Shown here in pieces: positions 7,243-16,986 of a stretch of DNA of 27,566 nt. The position numbers and the translations under genes are program-made. Location of the stretch: the NCBI GenBank assembly GCA_003427395.1, contig BFEA01000093.1:139376-166941 (forward strand). The letters are read 5' to 3'. This DNA is from Chara braunii. Lineage: Eukaryota; Streptophyta; Charophyceae; Charales; Characeae. Under the pieces are notes generated by a model that worked only from the letters and a program-made list of their open reading frames with translations, did not search any database and was not told the origin of the DNA. Each line of letters opens with the position of its first letter. The first letter of the stretch is position 1.

Positions 7243-8100
7243 ATGATTAGATACGATACGGGGGACCCTATCGGGGCCTTGGAAAGGGCTTGGAAGTCGG
7301 GATCTAGGTATGGAGTGACCCTCCTCAGGGTTGAAGAAGAAGGGGAGGTCACTACGGAATTCTTCGAAATATACGGACAGGAAACACTAGTCTGTTTCTC
7401 AATAGTTTCAAGAGAGGATACCCACACGCGAAGAGCTGAGATCTTCTTGTCTCACGACGATAGACAGTTCTTTGCTACCAAGTTGGCGGAAGGAAAGGAC
7501 CCTCTGGGTATCGCAGAGAGAACCCAAGACCGACTTAGAAGGTTGAGAGGGGGAGTAGTGGGAAGGCGTGAGATAGAGAGGGTTGAATACCGAGGACGGT
7601 TAGAAATCCCGCGGGCGGCCCACGACCGAACCTGGGAAGCCCCTGCCTGGGTCTACCGTTTGCTCTACCCCGACGACGCCACAATAAGGAAAGTTCAAAA
7701 TAGGAGAACGATAATCGAAAAATTTCCCCTAGGTGAAGCGAAGGGGCACGAGTTGTTCACCCTGTGTTAGGAGTCCCTAGAGCTTACGGACTTTGAGTGG
7801 TGGGCTTTGGTCGGCGATTTCATCAAGCCCCTATTCTCAGGACAGGCTAAAGAAGTAGATAGAGGCCTGATTAGGCGGTGCTCGGAGGAAGGGATTAGGG
7901 GTGTCTCGGATCTGGAAATTGCGAATCTTGCGCTAGCAGCTTACGAAGAGAAAAAAGTGCGAGACTCTTGGTGGACTGTGACTGGTGAGGAGTCCGAAGG
8001 AGATAGTGAAGCACAAGGATCAAGTGAAGGAGAAAGAGGTTCGGAGGAGAGTGGCGGGGCAGAAGGTCGAGGGAGTGACTCTAGCGGAGAGAGCGACTAA
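7243..8100 (+). pseudogene. Accessory family 2, copy E with Glu/Ser-rich tail (one in-frame TAG)
   Basis: ATG 7243 opens a frame of 175 residues to TAG 7768. The frame continues without another stop to TAA 8098, giving 285 codons in total. Landmarks are EIYGQETLVCFSIVSRED (strand block), RRAEIFLSHDDRQFFATKL, RTQDRLRRL, APAWVYRLLYPDDATIRKV, then after the TAG ESLELTDFEWWALVGDF and RRCSEEGIRGVSDLEIANL, which matches KICEAGLEGLDPSDLIRI of copy D. The last 45 or so residues are almost only Glu, Ser, Gly and Asp, an acidic low-complexity tail absent from the other copies. It is the last ORF before gag. Function is unknown. Confidence 0.55.
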
Positions 8101-8161
8101 GAACTGGTGCATGGAAAGTGTGGTTGAGCACGGGGTCGCCTGATCACCTAAGACCGCTGCT

Positions 8162-8690
8162 ATGGGGCAAACCGAGGAGGATATCGAATTGGGGGCGAGA
8201 TTGAGCAAGAACCTGGAAGAACCCCTCGAAGAAAAAGCTACGGAACCACGTGCGAGCTCACATGAGCGTTTGCACCGAGAGATGGAACCGCGTGTGCCTG
8301 TAAGAGAAAGAGTGGTTGAAGCTAGAAGGGGCTTCCCAGTCGAAACTCGATGGGCGGACCATGTGGACACGGAAGAAACAGTCGGCGAAGGGCAGGAGTG
8401 CCCCCCGTGATAGGGCTGGGTGCTGGGCACCGAGGAAAAGTGAGGAAGGTGGCCTAAGAAGGAGGAAACTTAGGGAAGGACGACCAATCGAAATTGGGGG
8501 AGTAACGCGAAGATGGGCCGGCAGGAAGACCGGTCCCGCATGGATGCAAGAAGAGGCGGTAGGAAGGAATATCAGAGACATCTGGAGAGGGGCTCATGGC
8601 CAGGAGTCCATGCACTGGGAGCGCGAGGACCTGGGTTATAGAGGTCGTCCTGAGGAGGAATTCTAGGGGCCTCCGAGAGCTCTACCGCGG
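8162..8690 (+). pseudogene. gag: gag, N-terminal charged region (frameshifted, TAG at 8664)
   Basis: ATG 8162 opens MGQTEEDIELGARL, a charged, probably disordered sequence. After a frame change near 8390 the reading continues, rich in Arg, Glu and Gly, to a TAG at 8664. The same frame then leads directly into ATG 8691 of the recognisable gag core. It may therefore be the N-terminal extension of Gag or a separate leader protein. No matrix-type domain or myristoylation context was recognised, although Gly follows the initial Met. The assignment to gag rests on position and frame continuity. Confidence 0.4.
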
Positions 8691-9951
8691 ATGAAGGATT
8701 TGGACCCTTCCTGGTACAAACCTTACGATCCAACGATAGATGGACCAGCGAAAGGCCCTTATTTCCGTCGTTATGACGACCGACGAGTTCCCTACTACGA
8801 TGTGAATCACGAACTGGAGTCGCTCTACTTCAACGGAAGGGACGTGACCGGGTTCGTAAAGAAGTGGGAGAGTTACGCCTACCGGATGAAGTTCTCAGAG
8901 AAAGAGTGGATTGACCACTTCATACAACACTCGGAACCGGAGCTGGACCGGAGATGGAAGGTGGAAGGCCTTCAAAAACAGCCTATTGCAGATCTTTGCG
9001 TGTGACGACATGATCCCCACAATAGAAGGGTTGCGTCGGGTGGCGAGAGGAGAGCAGGAAAGCCTGGTGACCTTTACTCGTCGATTCAAGCGTTTATCGC
9101 AGGCTTTGGTGGATCGAGGGATGCTTTCGGAAATCGACAGGTGCGTAATGTTCATGTTGCACCTGCCTGAGGAGAAGAGGAGGGAGGTCCTCGAAAAGAC
9201 CTCTAGGGACTCCGCTAATTTCGAGAGAGTCGCCGAAGTGGTCTTCACTGGAGGCAGGGTGGACGTATGGGAGTATATGAAGGAGAGTCTGGACATGGCA
9301 CTCCGGAGTATGCGCTCCCAAAAGGGCGACGGTCCCCGCGGAAACGAAGGTCAGCCTCCGGGGCCCCCCACCCAACGCTGGGGAGGAGGACCCCCGGGTT
9401 GGCGGAACGAACCCGGCAACCAAGGGAACTGGAGGAACGATCGAGAGACCGGAGGGAATTGGGCCTCGGAATGGGGAAACTCCCGCCGGAAGGATGCAAG
9501 GGACGGAAGATGGGGAGACCCCCCTCCACCTAGGGTCGTGGGGGCTCGACCAGAAGTAAGTCGGGCTAGAACACCACCGCCTCCCGCGACAAAGGGAGCG
9601 CATCCTCAAGTCACTCCTCGTGCAAACAACCCGTCGCCTCGAAGCGGGTGTGTCTATTGCAATGAGGAGGGTCATATCAAGCGAGAGTGCCCTTACCTTA
9701 TGGAAGCCCTAAGGTTGGGGGTGGTAAAATTAAAGGAGAACAAGTGGGTGGTTTGGGGAGACGATGGGAAAACAGTCTCCTTCCATCCCTCGATGAAGGT
9801 AAATGTGGACAAAAGGATAGCCCTCCAGGAGGCAAGATTGGGGAAGAAGCCCGAGGTTGGGAGCACTTCCAACACATCCCGTCCAAATGACAGAACCACT
9901 GGGAGGCGTGTCCATAAGGGAGCCCCAAGTGTCGAGCATCAAGTTCGTTGA
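8691..9951 (+). pseudogene. gag: gag, capsid-like core and CCHC zinc knuckle (one frameshift)
   Basis: Gag forms the particle that packages element RNA. ATG 8691 reads DPSWYKPYDPTIDG, then DVTGFVKKWESYAYRMKFSE, typical of the retrotransposon Gag capsid region. A +1 frame change around 8955-8975 is needed to continue into FACDDMIPTIEGLRRVARGE and FTRRFKRLSQALVDRGMLSE. A Gly/Arg/Pro/Trp-rich linker (about 9320-9640) follows. The CCHC knuckle CVYCNEEGHIKREC (C-x2-C-x4-H-x4-C, 9649-9690) is intact. This frame ends at TGA 9949, but similar sequence continues in the next frame, so gag and pol were probably joined or linked by a frameshift. The break inside the capsid region would inactivate this copy. 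Confidence 0.85.
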
Positions 9952-10877
9952 AACCCAGCCCGAAGAGGAAGGGCCTTGCCTAAGGGTAAGAACCCAAGTT
10001 GGGGCCGGGCCGTCTAAAGGCAAGGAAAGCACGACGGAGGGGGGAGGAAGAAGGAGCGGCGACGACGACCAACCGATGGTCGACGCCAAACGACACGGAA
10101 GAGAGGAAGGGGGAAGAACCCACGTCACCTAAATCACGTAGGAAGAAGGAGGCGAAAAAGTTCGAGATGAAATGCACCTTGAACGAAATAGACACGGTAG
10201 CGCCCCTACGGAGGACCCTAATGCAACCTATGCAATGCACCCTTCTGGAGTACTTAGCGGCCAGCAAAAGCGCTAGAGATGAACTCCTAAGCATCACAAG
10301 AAAAGTGAGAATCCCGCTCGCTAGAGGGCCCACTGTTCCTGGGGATGAACTAGACAAAGAAGAGGTGCAGTCCTTCCGGATCACTATGGAGGAACTGTCA
10401 GCGAATTTCTTCTTTGAAGAGGAGGCCAACAAATTCTATGTATTAGGGAGCGGCCAACTCCAAGCAGTGGTGAGTGGAAGGAAAATGAGGGCTCTGGTGG
10501 ACAATGGGTCCGAATCCACAGTGTGTAGAGACTCCATTGCAAGGGAGTTAGGTTTGGAAGTGGATAGAGGGGTGTCCATGTCGATGGTAGTTGTGGATAA
10601 CAAGCTGCAGCCGTCAGAGGGGGTATGCCATAGCCCCATGATCGAGGTCGCCGGCGTAGAAGTCACGGTCCCAATATTCTCAGTAAAGGAGTGTTCCTCC
10701 GAGTTGATCCTCGAGAGAACCTGGCTGAGCGCGGTCCACGCTACCACGGTGGACCTTCCGGACGGAAGTCAGACTCTCTCGATCCAGAGTCCGGATGAAA
10801 TCCAAGTGGTCCTAAAGACTATGGACGCTCAGGATGAACGAAACCGGACCAGCACTCCAAGACAGAAGGAAGCCTAG
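9952..10877 (+). pseudogene. Gag-Pol linker and aspartic protease (DNG active site)
   Basis: The long frame that ends at TAG 10875 carries a charged linker, a segment LRRTLMQPMQCTLLEYLAAS (about 10206-10265), and a retropepsin-like domain. That domain contains VLGSGQLQAVVSGRKMRALV, the active-site motif VDNGSEST at 10497-10520, and the later hydrophobic SSELILERTWLS, which matches the ILG-type flap region. Retropepsins normally have DTG or DSG. Here the codons at 10500-10508 read Asp-Asn-Gly, with the catalytic Asp kept. The protease would process the polyprotein. The upstream linker is readable in two frames at about 10000-10130, and the true frame is unclear. TAG 10875 separates it from the RT part. 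Confidence 0.75.
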
Positions 10878-11400
10878 TCAAGGGTGTGCCAAATCTGTCT
10901 AGAAGAATCGCCCTTTGCTGATAAGGAACCCCCGGGGGACCAAATAGATGTCGAGGATGTCGGGGGCCGGGTTGTGATCAATGAGGTAGGATACAAGAAG
11001 GAGGACGAGAGAGAGGAGTTCGGTGGATACGTGAGGCTGTCTTTTTTGGAGGAACCCCCCTAGCCGGCGCGGTCAAGAAGCATAAAACCGTGGTGGAGAA
11101 AGTGAAACCCGCTGCGGTCAGCCGGGATAGAACGGGGGAAACTTCGATATCGGAGGAGGAAATCGCCGATATCATCCGAAAAAGGAAGGAGACCGAGGGA
11201 CAGAGAATTATAGCCGACAGGTTGACGAAGATGGATATAGGGGATGAGAACCTCATGGACGAAGAGAAAGAGTACGTAGCGATGACCCTAAGGGGCTGCG
11301 ATAAGGCCATAGGCTTAGATGACTCGGAGAGGGGGAGAATCGACCCGAGGTATGCCAAGCCCGCCCGGATCCAACGGTCCCTCACGTACCTTGGAAAGAT
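10878..11400 (+). pseudogene. Protease-RT connection, frameshifted
   Basis: After TAG 10875 the protease frame stays open to TAG 11061 and encodes an acidic spacer. Within a run of six T (11042-11047) the sensible reading moves to the next frame, giving EEEIADIIRKRKETEGQRII and DPRYAKPARIQRSL up to about 11400. A second frame change near 11400 leads into RT. A homopolymer slip in the T run would explain the first break. It has no catalytic signature. It corresponds to the N-terminal part of Pol before the RT fingers. Confidence 0.6.
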
Positions 11401-12138
11401 AGACCCCAGTGGAAGTATGCTCAGAAAGAGAAGGAAGAGATTGTGGCCTTCATCAAAGAGAAGATAAGGACGTTCGTCGCGGAACCATGTGAAAGTGCCT
11501 ACTCCAACAAATGGTTCTTTCTGAGAAAAGGCGGTAGCAACAAATTGAGGTGGATCCAGAATCTCCAAAGAATCAACGCAGTCACTATAAGAGACGTGGG
11601 ATTCATACCTGAGGTGGATCTACTTGCGGCAGGGTGGGGAGGTCGCTCGATCTACTCGATCTGCGATCTCTTCTCGGGCTATGATGAGATCCCCTTGGAC
11701 TACCGAGATAGGCACATGACCGCTATGCACACGCCTCTAGGGCTGATCCAGATGATGGTGGTACCGATGAGGTGGACGAATGACGTCGCAGTATTCCAAA
11801 GAGCCATGATCGCGGTCCTCAAAGAATTCATACTGGAAAAGGTGGAGGTCTTCCTAGACGACTTCCCGATAAAAGGGTCGGTCGAACGAGACGAGACGAA
11901 GGTCTTCCTCGGAGTAAGAAAGTTCGTGGTGGACCATATGAAGGATGTCGGGGAGGTCCTTGCAAAATTAAATGACGCCAACCTTACTGTGAGTGGGACA
12001 AAGAGCCGCTGGGGGATGTCGTCGATCAAAATATTGGACTTCATCTGTGACAAGGATAGGCGGAGGCCCGATCCCGCGAAGTTGGAAAAATTGATGACCT
12101 CGCCGTCACCATTAAAGTCAATAACGGAGGTTAGGTAG
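11401..12138 (+). pseudogene. pol: Reverse transcriptase domain
   Basis: The frame reads PQWKYAQKEKEEIVAFIKEK into SAYSNKWFFLRKGGSNKLRW (the fingers block corresponding to SPWASPVVLVKKKDG in other elements). INAVTIRD and SICDLFSGYDEIPLD follow, with the first catalytic Asp, then MVVPMRWTNDVAVFQRAM and the catalytic FLDDF at 11851-11865. FLDD replaces the commoner Y-x-D-D, with both Asp kept. The thumb and connection follow to TAG 12136, which sits in the conserved segment just before LAVVGYWRIFIKAYSEKAEP. No stop falls inside the core palm, so this is the best preserved pol part. Confidence 0.92.
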
Positions 12139-12804
12139 TTTTTAGCGGTGGTGGGCTACTGGAGGATCTTTATAAAAGCCTACAGCGAAAAGGCGGAGCC
12201 ACTTAGACGACTGCTTAGAAAAGTTGAAGGATGGACCTGGGGAGAATAACAGACCACAACCATGAAAACCCTTAAAGAAGAATTCCGCGAAGGAGGATAG
12301 GTCCTAGGAGTTTCGTTCTTCGAAGACGAGGAGAACCGCCCATTTATAGTTGCTACGGACGCTGGACCATGTTCCATAGGCGGGCTTTTGTCGCAAAGAG
12401 ATCAAAACGGGAAAAAGAGACCACTTCGATTCGAGAGTCGGGCTTTAAACCCCGCCGAGCGGAACTATAGCCAGTTCAAGAAAGAAGTACTGGGGGTATT
12501 GCACTGCCTAAAGACCTTCTGCCACTACATCTACGGGAGACGTTTCCTCCTGAGAGTGGACCCGACCGCGGTAGCTGCTGTCCTTCAAAAGGACTTCTCA
12601 CTAACCGACCCGACTATCGCTAGATGGATGATCCATATTAGACTCTACGATTATAGGGTCGAGAGGATCTCCGGGGCCAAAAATCAGGTCGCCGTGATCC
12701 AAGTGGCCGCTAACAAGGCGCAAGTGCGGGTGACCATTTTGAGGAAGACAGGAGCCCTGGGACGTTCCTCGCTAACCTTTACGACGGGAAGTACTGCGAC
12801 ATAG
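12139..12804 (+). pseudogene. pol: RT connection and RNase H domain (three stops)
   Basis: The RT frame continues after TAG 12136 through YWRIFIKAYSEKAEPLRRLL, meets TAA 12247 and TAG 12298, and then gives the RNase H domain. VATDAGPCSIGGLLSQRD carries the first catalytic Asp, RNYSQFKKEVLGVLHCLK the Glu, and LLRVDPTAVAAVL the second Asp. WMIHIRLYDYRVERISGAKN follows. The final conserved Asp of the Asn-x-x-Ala-Asp motif seems replaced by Val. After about 12720 the frame loses meaning until TAG 12802. RNase H would degrade template RNA during reverse transcription. The stops make it non-functional. Confidence 0.88.
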
Positions 12805-13831
12805 GGCTATACCTAGCAGGCAGGGAGGAAGGCACCGATGTGATTAAAAGGGAAGCGCTCGAGTATTGCCTACGAGGAGGGCACCCCTTTAAGAGGCCTA
12901 CCAAGTTCGAAATGCCCATGAGGGTGCTTTGCGACCCGGAAGAAAGGAAGACAGTCATAGAAGAGTTGCACGACGGAGTCGCCGGAGGGCATAGGGGAGT
13001 AAAAGGGACTTTTATAAAGTCCGTAGGCTCTATTGGTGGGATGGGCAGTACGAAGAAGTCGCGAGGTATTGTTCGACCTGTGAAGTTTGCCAAAAGAGGG
13101 CGACGGTTTGCTACAAGGAACCCCTAGTTCCATCGCTCCCCACAGTGTAGGGCGAGAAGGTCCACGTGGACTTGGTGACCATGCCCAAGGGAGTCGGTGA
13201 ACTTCGGTATATTATCAATGCTAGCGATGACTTGACAGGTTTCATGGAGGCTAAGGCTATTAAGAAGAAGACGGCCGAGGAAGTGAGTGATTTTCTCCTA
13301 GAATACGTCGTCAGGTACGGGTGTGTCGAGAAGATAGTCATGGATAGGGGGTCTGAGTTCTTAAGCCAAAAGGTCAAAGCGGTATTGGAGATAGCAGGGA
13401 TTAAGGCGGCCTACATGACCGCCTATCACCCCCGAAGTAACGCGCTGGTCGAAAGAGGTCACCAAACGCTTGTAGACGCCTTAGCGAAGTGGTGCAAGGG
13501 CCGTGCAGAACAGTGGTCAAAGTATTTGCGCTATGCAGTTTGGGCGGACAACATCACGGTCAAATCAAGTACGGGGTATCCCCCTTACACCCTTTGGTTC
13601 GGTAGACACTGCCCCTTGCCCATCGAATTCCACGTCGACACTTGGACGAGTGTCTCATGGAGAACAAACATGACAAGGGGCGAGTTGTTAGAGGCAAAAA
13701 TACAACAAATAGCCGAAAACCTTGACGTCGGACTTGCCGAGGCAGGGGAGAGCATCGAGAAGGAGAGGGTGAAAGAGAAAAGAAAGGTGGGACAAGAACC
13801 TGCAGGTTCGACAAAAGCCGATAGGGACTAG
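12805..13831 (+). pseudogene. pol: Integrase, zinc-binding and catalytic core (frameshift and TAG)
   Basis: The zinc-binding part reads EELHDGVAGGHRGVKGTF (two His) in one frame. After a shift near 13010-13020, the two Cys of CSTCEVCQKR follow in another, giving HHCC. TAG 13148 then interrupts just before the catalytic core. The core carries Asp in VDLVTMPKG (13169-13171), Asp in MDRGSEFLSQ (13343-13345) and Glu in NALVERGHQTL (13451-13453). The last pair is separated by 35 residues, giving DD35E. The core end (YPPYTLWFGRHCPLPIEF) is well conserved. Integrase inserts the cDNA into the host genome. The frame ends at TAG 13829, and the sensible reading moves to the next frame near 13780. Confidence 0.92.
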
Positions 13832-14352
13832 TGACCTCGTCTTGATGTACGACTCGTCGCTAGAGAAGACTTGGAGCATGAAGCTAGCCAATAGGTGGAT
13901 GGGGCCATACCGAGTCCTAAAGAGATTGGATGGAGAGGCGTACCTTCACGCCGAATTAGACGGGGCTAGGTTACGGGACCCTATTGCGGGGGCCCGCCTC
14001 AAACCTTTTCGATGTAGAGAGAGCCTTAGAGAAAAACCAAAAAGGAAGAACAAGGAAGTGGTCGACGCGGAAGTGACTGTCACCCACGAGAAAGGAGAGA
14101 CTTCGAAGCAAGGAGCTTCTTCGCGGTCGCCTAAGAGGGGGTATAAAGGTTCGGAAACCTCCCCAGCCAAAGACCCCTAGAAGAAAGAAACGGCCGAGGG
14201 AAGATGACAGTGATACCGACCGGTTAAAACGCAAGCTGAGAGAAAGGAGGAGCGCTTCTAGGAAGGCCTTGAGAGCCAAACGCGAGAGAGAAGAGAGGAA
14301 GCGGAAGAGAGAAAGGCGGAAAAAAAGGATGAGGAGGGGAAGACGGGTGTAG
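13832..14352 (+). pseudogene. pol: Integrase C-terminal domain (GPY module) and basic tail
   Basis: LVLMYDSSLEKTWSMKLANR and WMGPYRVLKRLDGEAYLHAE form the GPF/GPY module typical of Ty3/gypsy integrases, followed by IAGARLKPF. The first frame ends at TAG 14178. In another frame a strongly basic tail (Lys/Arg-rich, 14210-14349) runs to TAG 14350, only three bases before the polypurine tract. No chromodomain is visible. The basic tail may bind nucleic acid. Ending of the polyprotein directly at the polypurine tract supports the placement of the 3' LTR start. Confidence 0.8.
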
Positions 14353-14355
14353 AGT

Positions 14356-14368
14356 GGAAGGGGGGGAG
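14356..14368 (+). promoter_or_regulatory. Polypurine tract
   Basis: GGAAGGGGGGGAG lies one base before TGTACC, the proposed start of the 3' LTR, and four bases after the last polyprotein stop. A polypurine tract in this position primes plus-strand DNA synthesis. Other purine-rich stretches exist near 16320-16425, but they are followed by no clear LTR boundary. Confidence 0.75.
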
Positions 14369-14369
14369 T

Positions 14370-14505
14370 TGTACCATAGTTAGAGGGAGCGGGTATCATA
14401 GTTCCAAAAGGGTTACTGTACCATAATTAGAGGAGACTTATATCGTAGTTTGAAAGGAAAGTTGTACGATAGTTAAGGAGGCATGTATCATAGTTCCAAC
14501 AGTAA
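14370..14505 (+). repeat. Three tandem 46-47 bp units at the LTR start
   Basis: Starts at 14370, 14417 and 14463 each begin TGTAC(C/G)ATA and contain a second half beginning TAT(A)C(A/G)TAGTT, so half-units repeat at 21-25 bp. They lie at the very left end of the proposed U3. Such clusters often act as transcription-factor sites or integrase-end repeats; that role is inference. Confidence 0.75.
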
Positions 14506-15078
14506 GATGAGACAACACAGTTTGCAAACCAAAAAGTTAAGTCCAGGGAAAACGAGGGACGAGCGTAATCTAACAAGTCAAAGGCTAATACGAACCATTG
14601 AAACGAGAAAAAAACGTTAAAAGATAGCCACTGGGTGTGGGGGGGAAGGTTAAGGGCCATAGGAAAGCTCGCCGGGGATGGCGAGATCTGGGGTGTGGGC
14701 TGGTTGTCAGGCGGCTGCCTACCAGCCGGACATTCGTTTTTTTTCTTTTTTTTTGAAATTCCGAGTATGTTTCCTTTTTTTTGCATGATGTTGAGGCATG
14801 AATGCATGTGAATGTCGGGTGTAAGTCTGATCTTGGTATTCTTCACTTGGTACTAACTTATGAACGAGCAGTAAAAACGACCTAGGCGGTGGCCCCAAGC
14901 GGGCTGAGAAGCGTACAGGGAAACAGGGTTCTTGCGAAGGCAAACCAGGCAGTCGGTGAGAAACGCCGAAGCTGGCAATCCCAGTTGAGGACGTCCTTTG
15001 CGAGATGGTCAGATGGAACAGATAGGTCGAGGTGAATGGTGGCTATTGGACGCGATCCGGGTTGGTCAAGCCGAGGGA

Positions 15079-15737
15079 NNNNNNNNNNNNNNNNNNNNNN
15101 NNNNNNNNNNNNNNNNNNNNNNNNNNNNNNNNNNNNNNNNNNNNNNNNNNNNNNNNNNNNNNNNNNNNNNNNNNNNNNNNNNNNNNNNNNNNNNNNNNNN
15201 NNNNNNNNNNNNNNNNNNNNNNNNNNNNNNNNNNNNNNNNNNNNNNNNNNNNNNNNNNNNNNNNNNNNNNNNNNNNNNNNNNNNNNNNNNNNNNNNNNNN
15301 NNNNNNNNNNNNNNNNNNNNNNNNNNNNNNNNNNNNNNNNNNNNNNNNNNNNNNNNNNNNNNNNNNNNNNNNNNNNNNNNNNNNNNNNNNNNNNNNNNNN
15401 NNNNNNNNNNNNNNNNNNNNNNNNNNNNNNNNNNNNNNNNNNNNNNNNNNNNNNNNNNNNNNNNNNNNNNNNNNNNNNNNNNNNNNNNNNNNNNNNNNNN
15501 NNNNNNNNNNNNNNNNNNNNNNNNNNNNNNNNNNNNNNNNNNNNNNNNNNNNNNNNNNNNNNNNNNNNNNNNNNNNNNNNNNNNNNNNNNNNNNNNNNNN
15601 NNNNNNNNNNNNNNNNNNNNNNNNNNNNNNNNNNNNNNNNNNNNNNNNNNNNNNNNNNNNNNNNNNNNNNNNNNNNNNNNNNNNNNNNNNNNNNNNNNNN
15701 NNNNNNNNNNNNNNNNNNNNNNNNNNNNNNNNNNNNN
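15079..15737. other. Assembly gap (659 N)
   Basis: This is a run of unknown bases inside the U3 part of the LTR. Its length may be an estimate, so the true LTR length is uncertain. Confidence 0.99.
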
Positions 15738-15951
15738 AGAGGAAAGGCGGATTGAGGTGAGATGCGCTTGCTGAGTTTTTGGAAAAGGGGGCGGGGTGGG
15801 AAAAAAAAAATTTTTTGGAAAATTATGTCGAGCAACTTCGAACAACAGCGGGAGGATAAGAGTCTATTGGAAAGTAGGGGAAGAAGCAGCGTGATTGGAG
15901 GGAGGAGACAAAGTGAGGATCGATAAGGATGACAAGAGGAGGGAGAAAAAA

Positions 15952-15960
15952 TATATATAA
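15952..15960 (+). promoter_or_regulatory. TATA-like box of the LTR promoter
   Basis: TATATATAA followed by GGG stands out in a purine-rich stretch. If used, transcription would start near 15980-15990, giving a U3 of about 1.6 kb and R plus U5 of about 2.5 kb. No initiator can be fixed by eye. The equivalent position in the 5' LTR is outside the window. Confidence 0.4.
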
Positions 15961-16986
15961 GGGTAAGGAAAACAAAGAGGGGAAAAAGGGGGAGCACGTT
16001 TGAGGAGCGCACGGAACGTACGAAGGAAGTGGAAAGGTCTTCGAGCGGGTACGTACGATTGACTAACGCATGCATGTTCGCGTTCGTTGCGTCGCTCGAA
16101 GGAGCGGAGGTTTGAGTCGCTACTAGCAGTCCAAAGGGGGAAGGTGTGCGTAGCTGAAAGAGCTCGATCTGTGCGCGCGATTGGAAGGAGACGCTCGGTG
16201 TACATGGCTGAAAGCGAGGGATCTGTTCAGGCGGTCGCAGGGACGCGCTCCTTGTCCTTGACTGGGAGCTCACGCTCTGTGTGATCGGCTGGTGGAAGCG
16301 CTGCGCCCAACAAAGGGTAGGAGGGTGAACGAGAAAGGGAGAGGGAAGAGAGGGAGAGAGGAGGATGAAAAGAAGGAAAAAGGACGGGGGAGAGCGGGCA
16401 GAGAAGGAGAGGACGAGGAGAAGGACTGTTGAGTCCTTGGGAGGCACAGGGTGCGCTAGCTCGGGGGTGATAACTTAGGCATTAAGCGAACTCGAGGTGA
16501 CACCGGGCGGGCATACGTCTGTGAGCTGTGCGAGTCGGCGGCAAAGGAGGGGCATCGAGTCAATCGCCGAGCGGAGAAGAAAGGGGTGTCGAGCGGGTGA
16601 GAGGCTAGAGGTGCGCGACGAAAGGAGTCGGTGAGGGGCAGCTTGTCGAGAAACTAGGGAGAAGACCTCTCGCTGGCGAGTTCCGCCATTCGGCAGAGTT
16701 CCAATCACTCGCCGCTCGGTCAGGCGCCCACGGCCTCGACAAAAGAAAGGTAACAGAGAGAGAGAGAAGGAGGCGAGAGCGGTGTTCGAGTCCCAGCCAG
16801 CGGTCGCTGAGCCGAGAGGAGGCTGGTTCACTCTTCTTGTTCGAAACCGACATTGCTCTCGGTAAAAGGCTTCGACGGCGAGCACGTTCGCCGGGCATGT
16901 CTATTCGGGAGTCGGCTGCACAACATATTTTCCTTCGAAAGTTCGCAGGGAACCTTACTCTATTCTTGGAGGAAACTCCGCCTCTC

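Noticed and set aside
2606-8100. Bacterial operon or phage module suggested by ATGA overlaps
   Set aside because: No ribosome binding sites, and the array lies inside a clear LTR retrotransposon with a eukaryotic tRNA primer site.
16340-16430. Purine-rich stretch before TGTTGAG as alternative polypurine tract and LTR start
   Set aside because: The polyprotein ends at 14350, directly before a better polypurine tract at 14356, so an LTR start at 16427 would leave 2 kb unexplained. It cannot be excluded fully without the 5' LTR start.
14882-16447. 521-codon - strand frame across the 3' LTR
   Set aside because: More than 200 codons are unknown bases and the rest is translated purine-rich LTR sequence.
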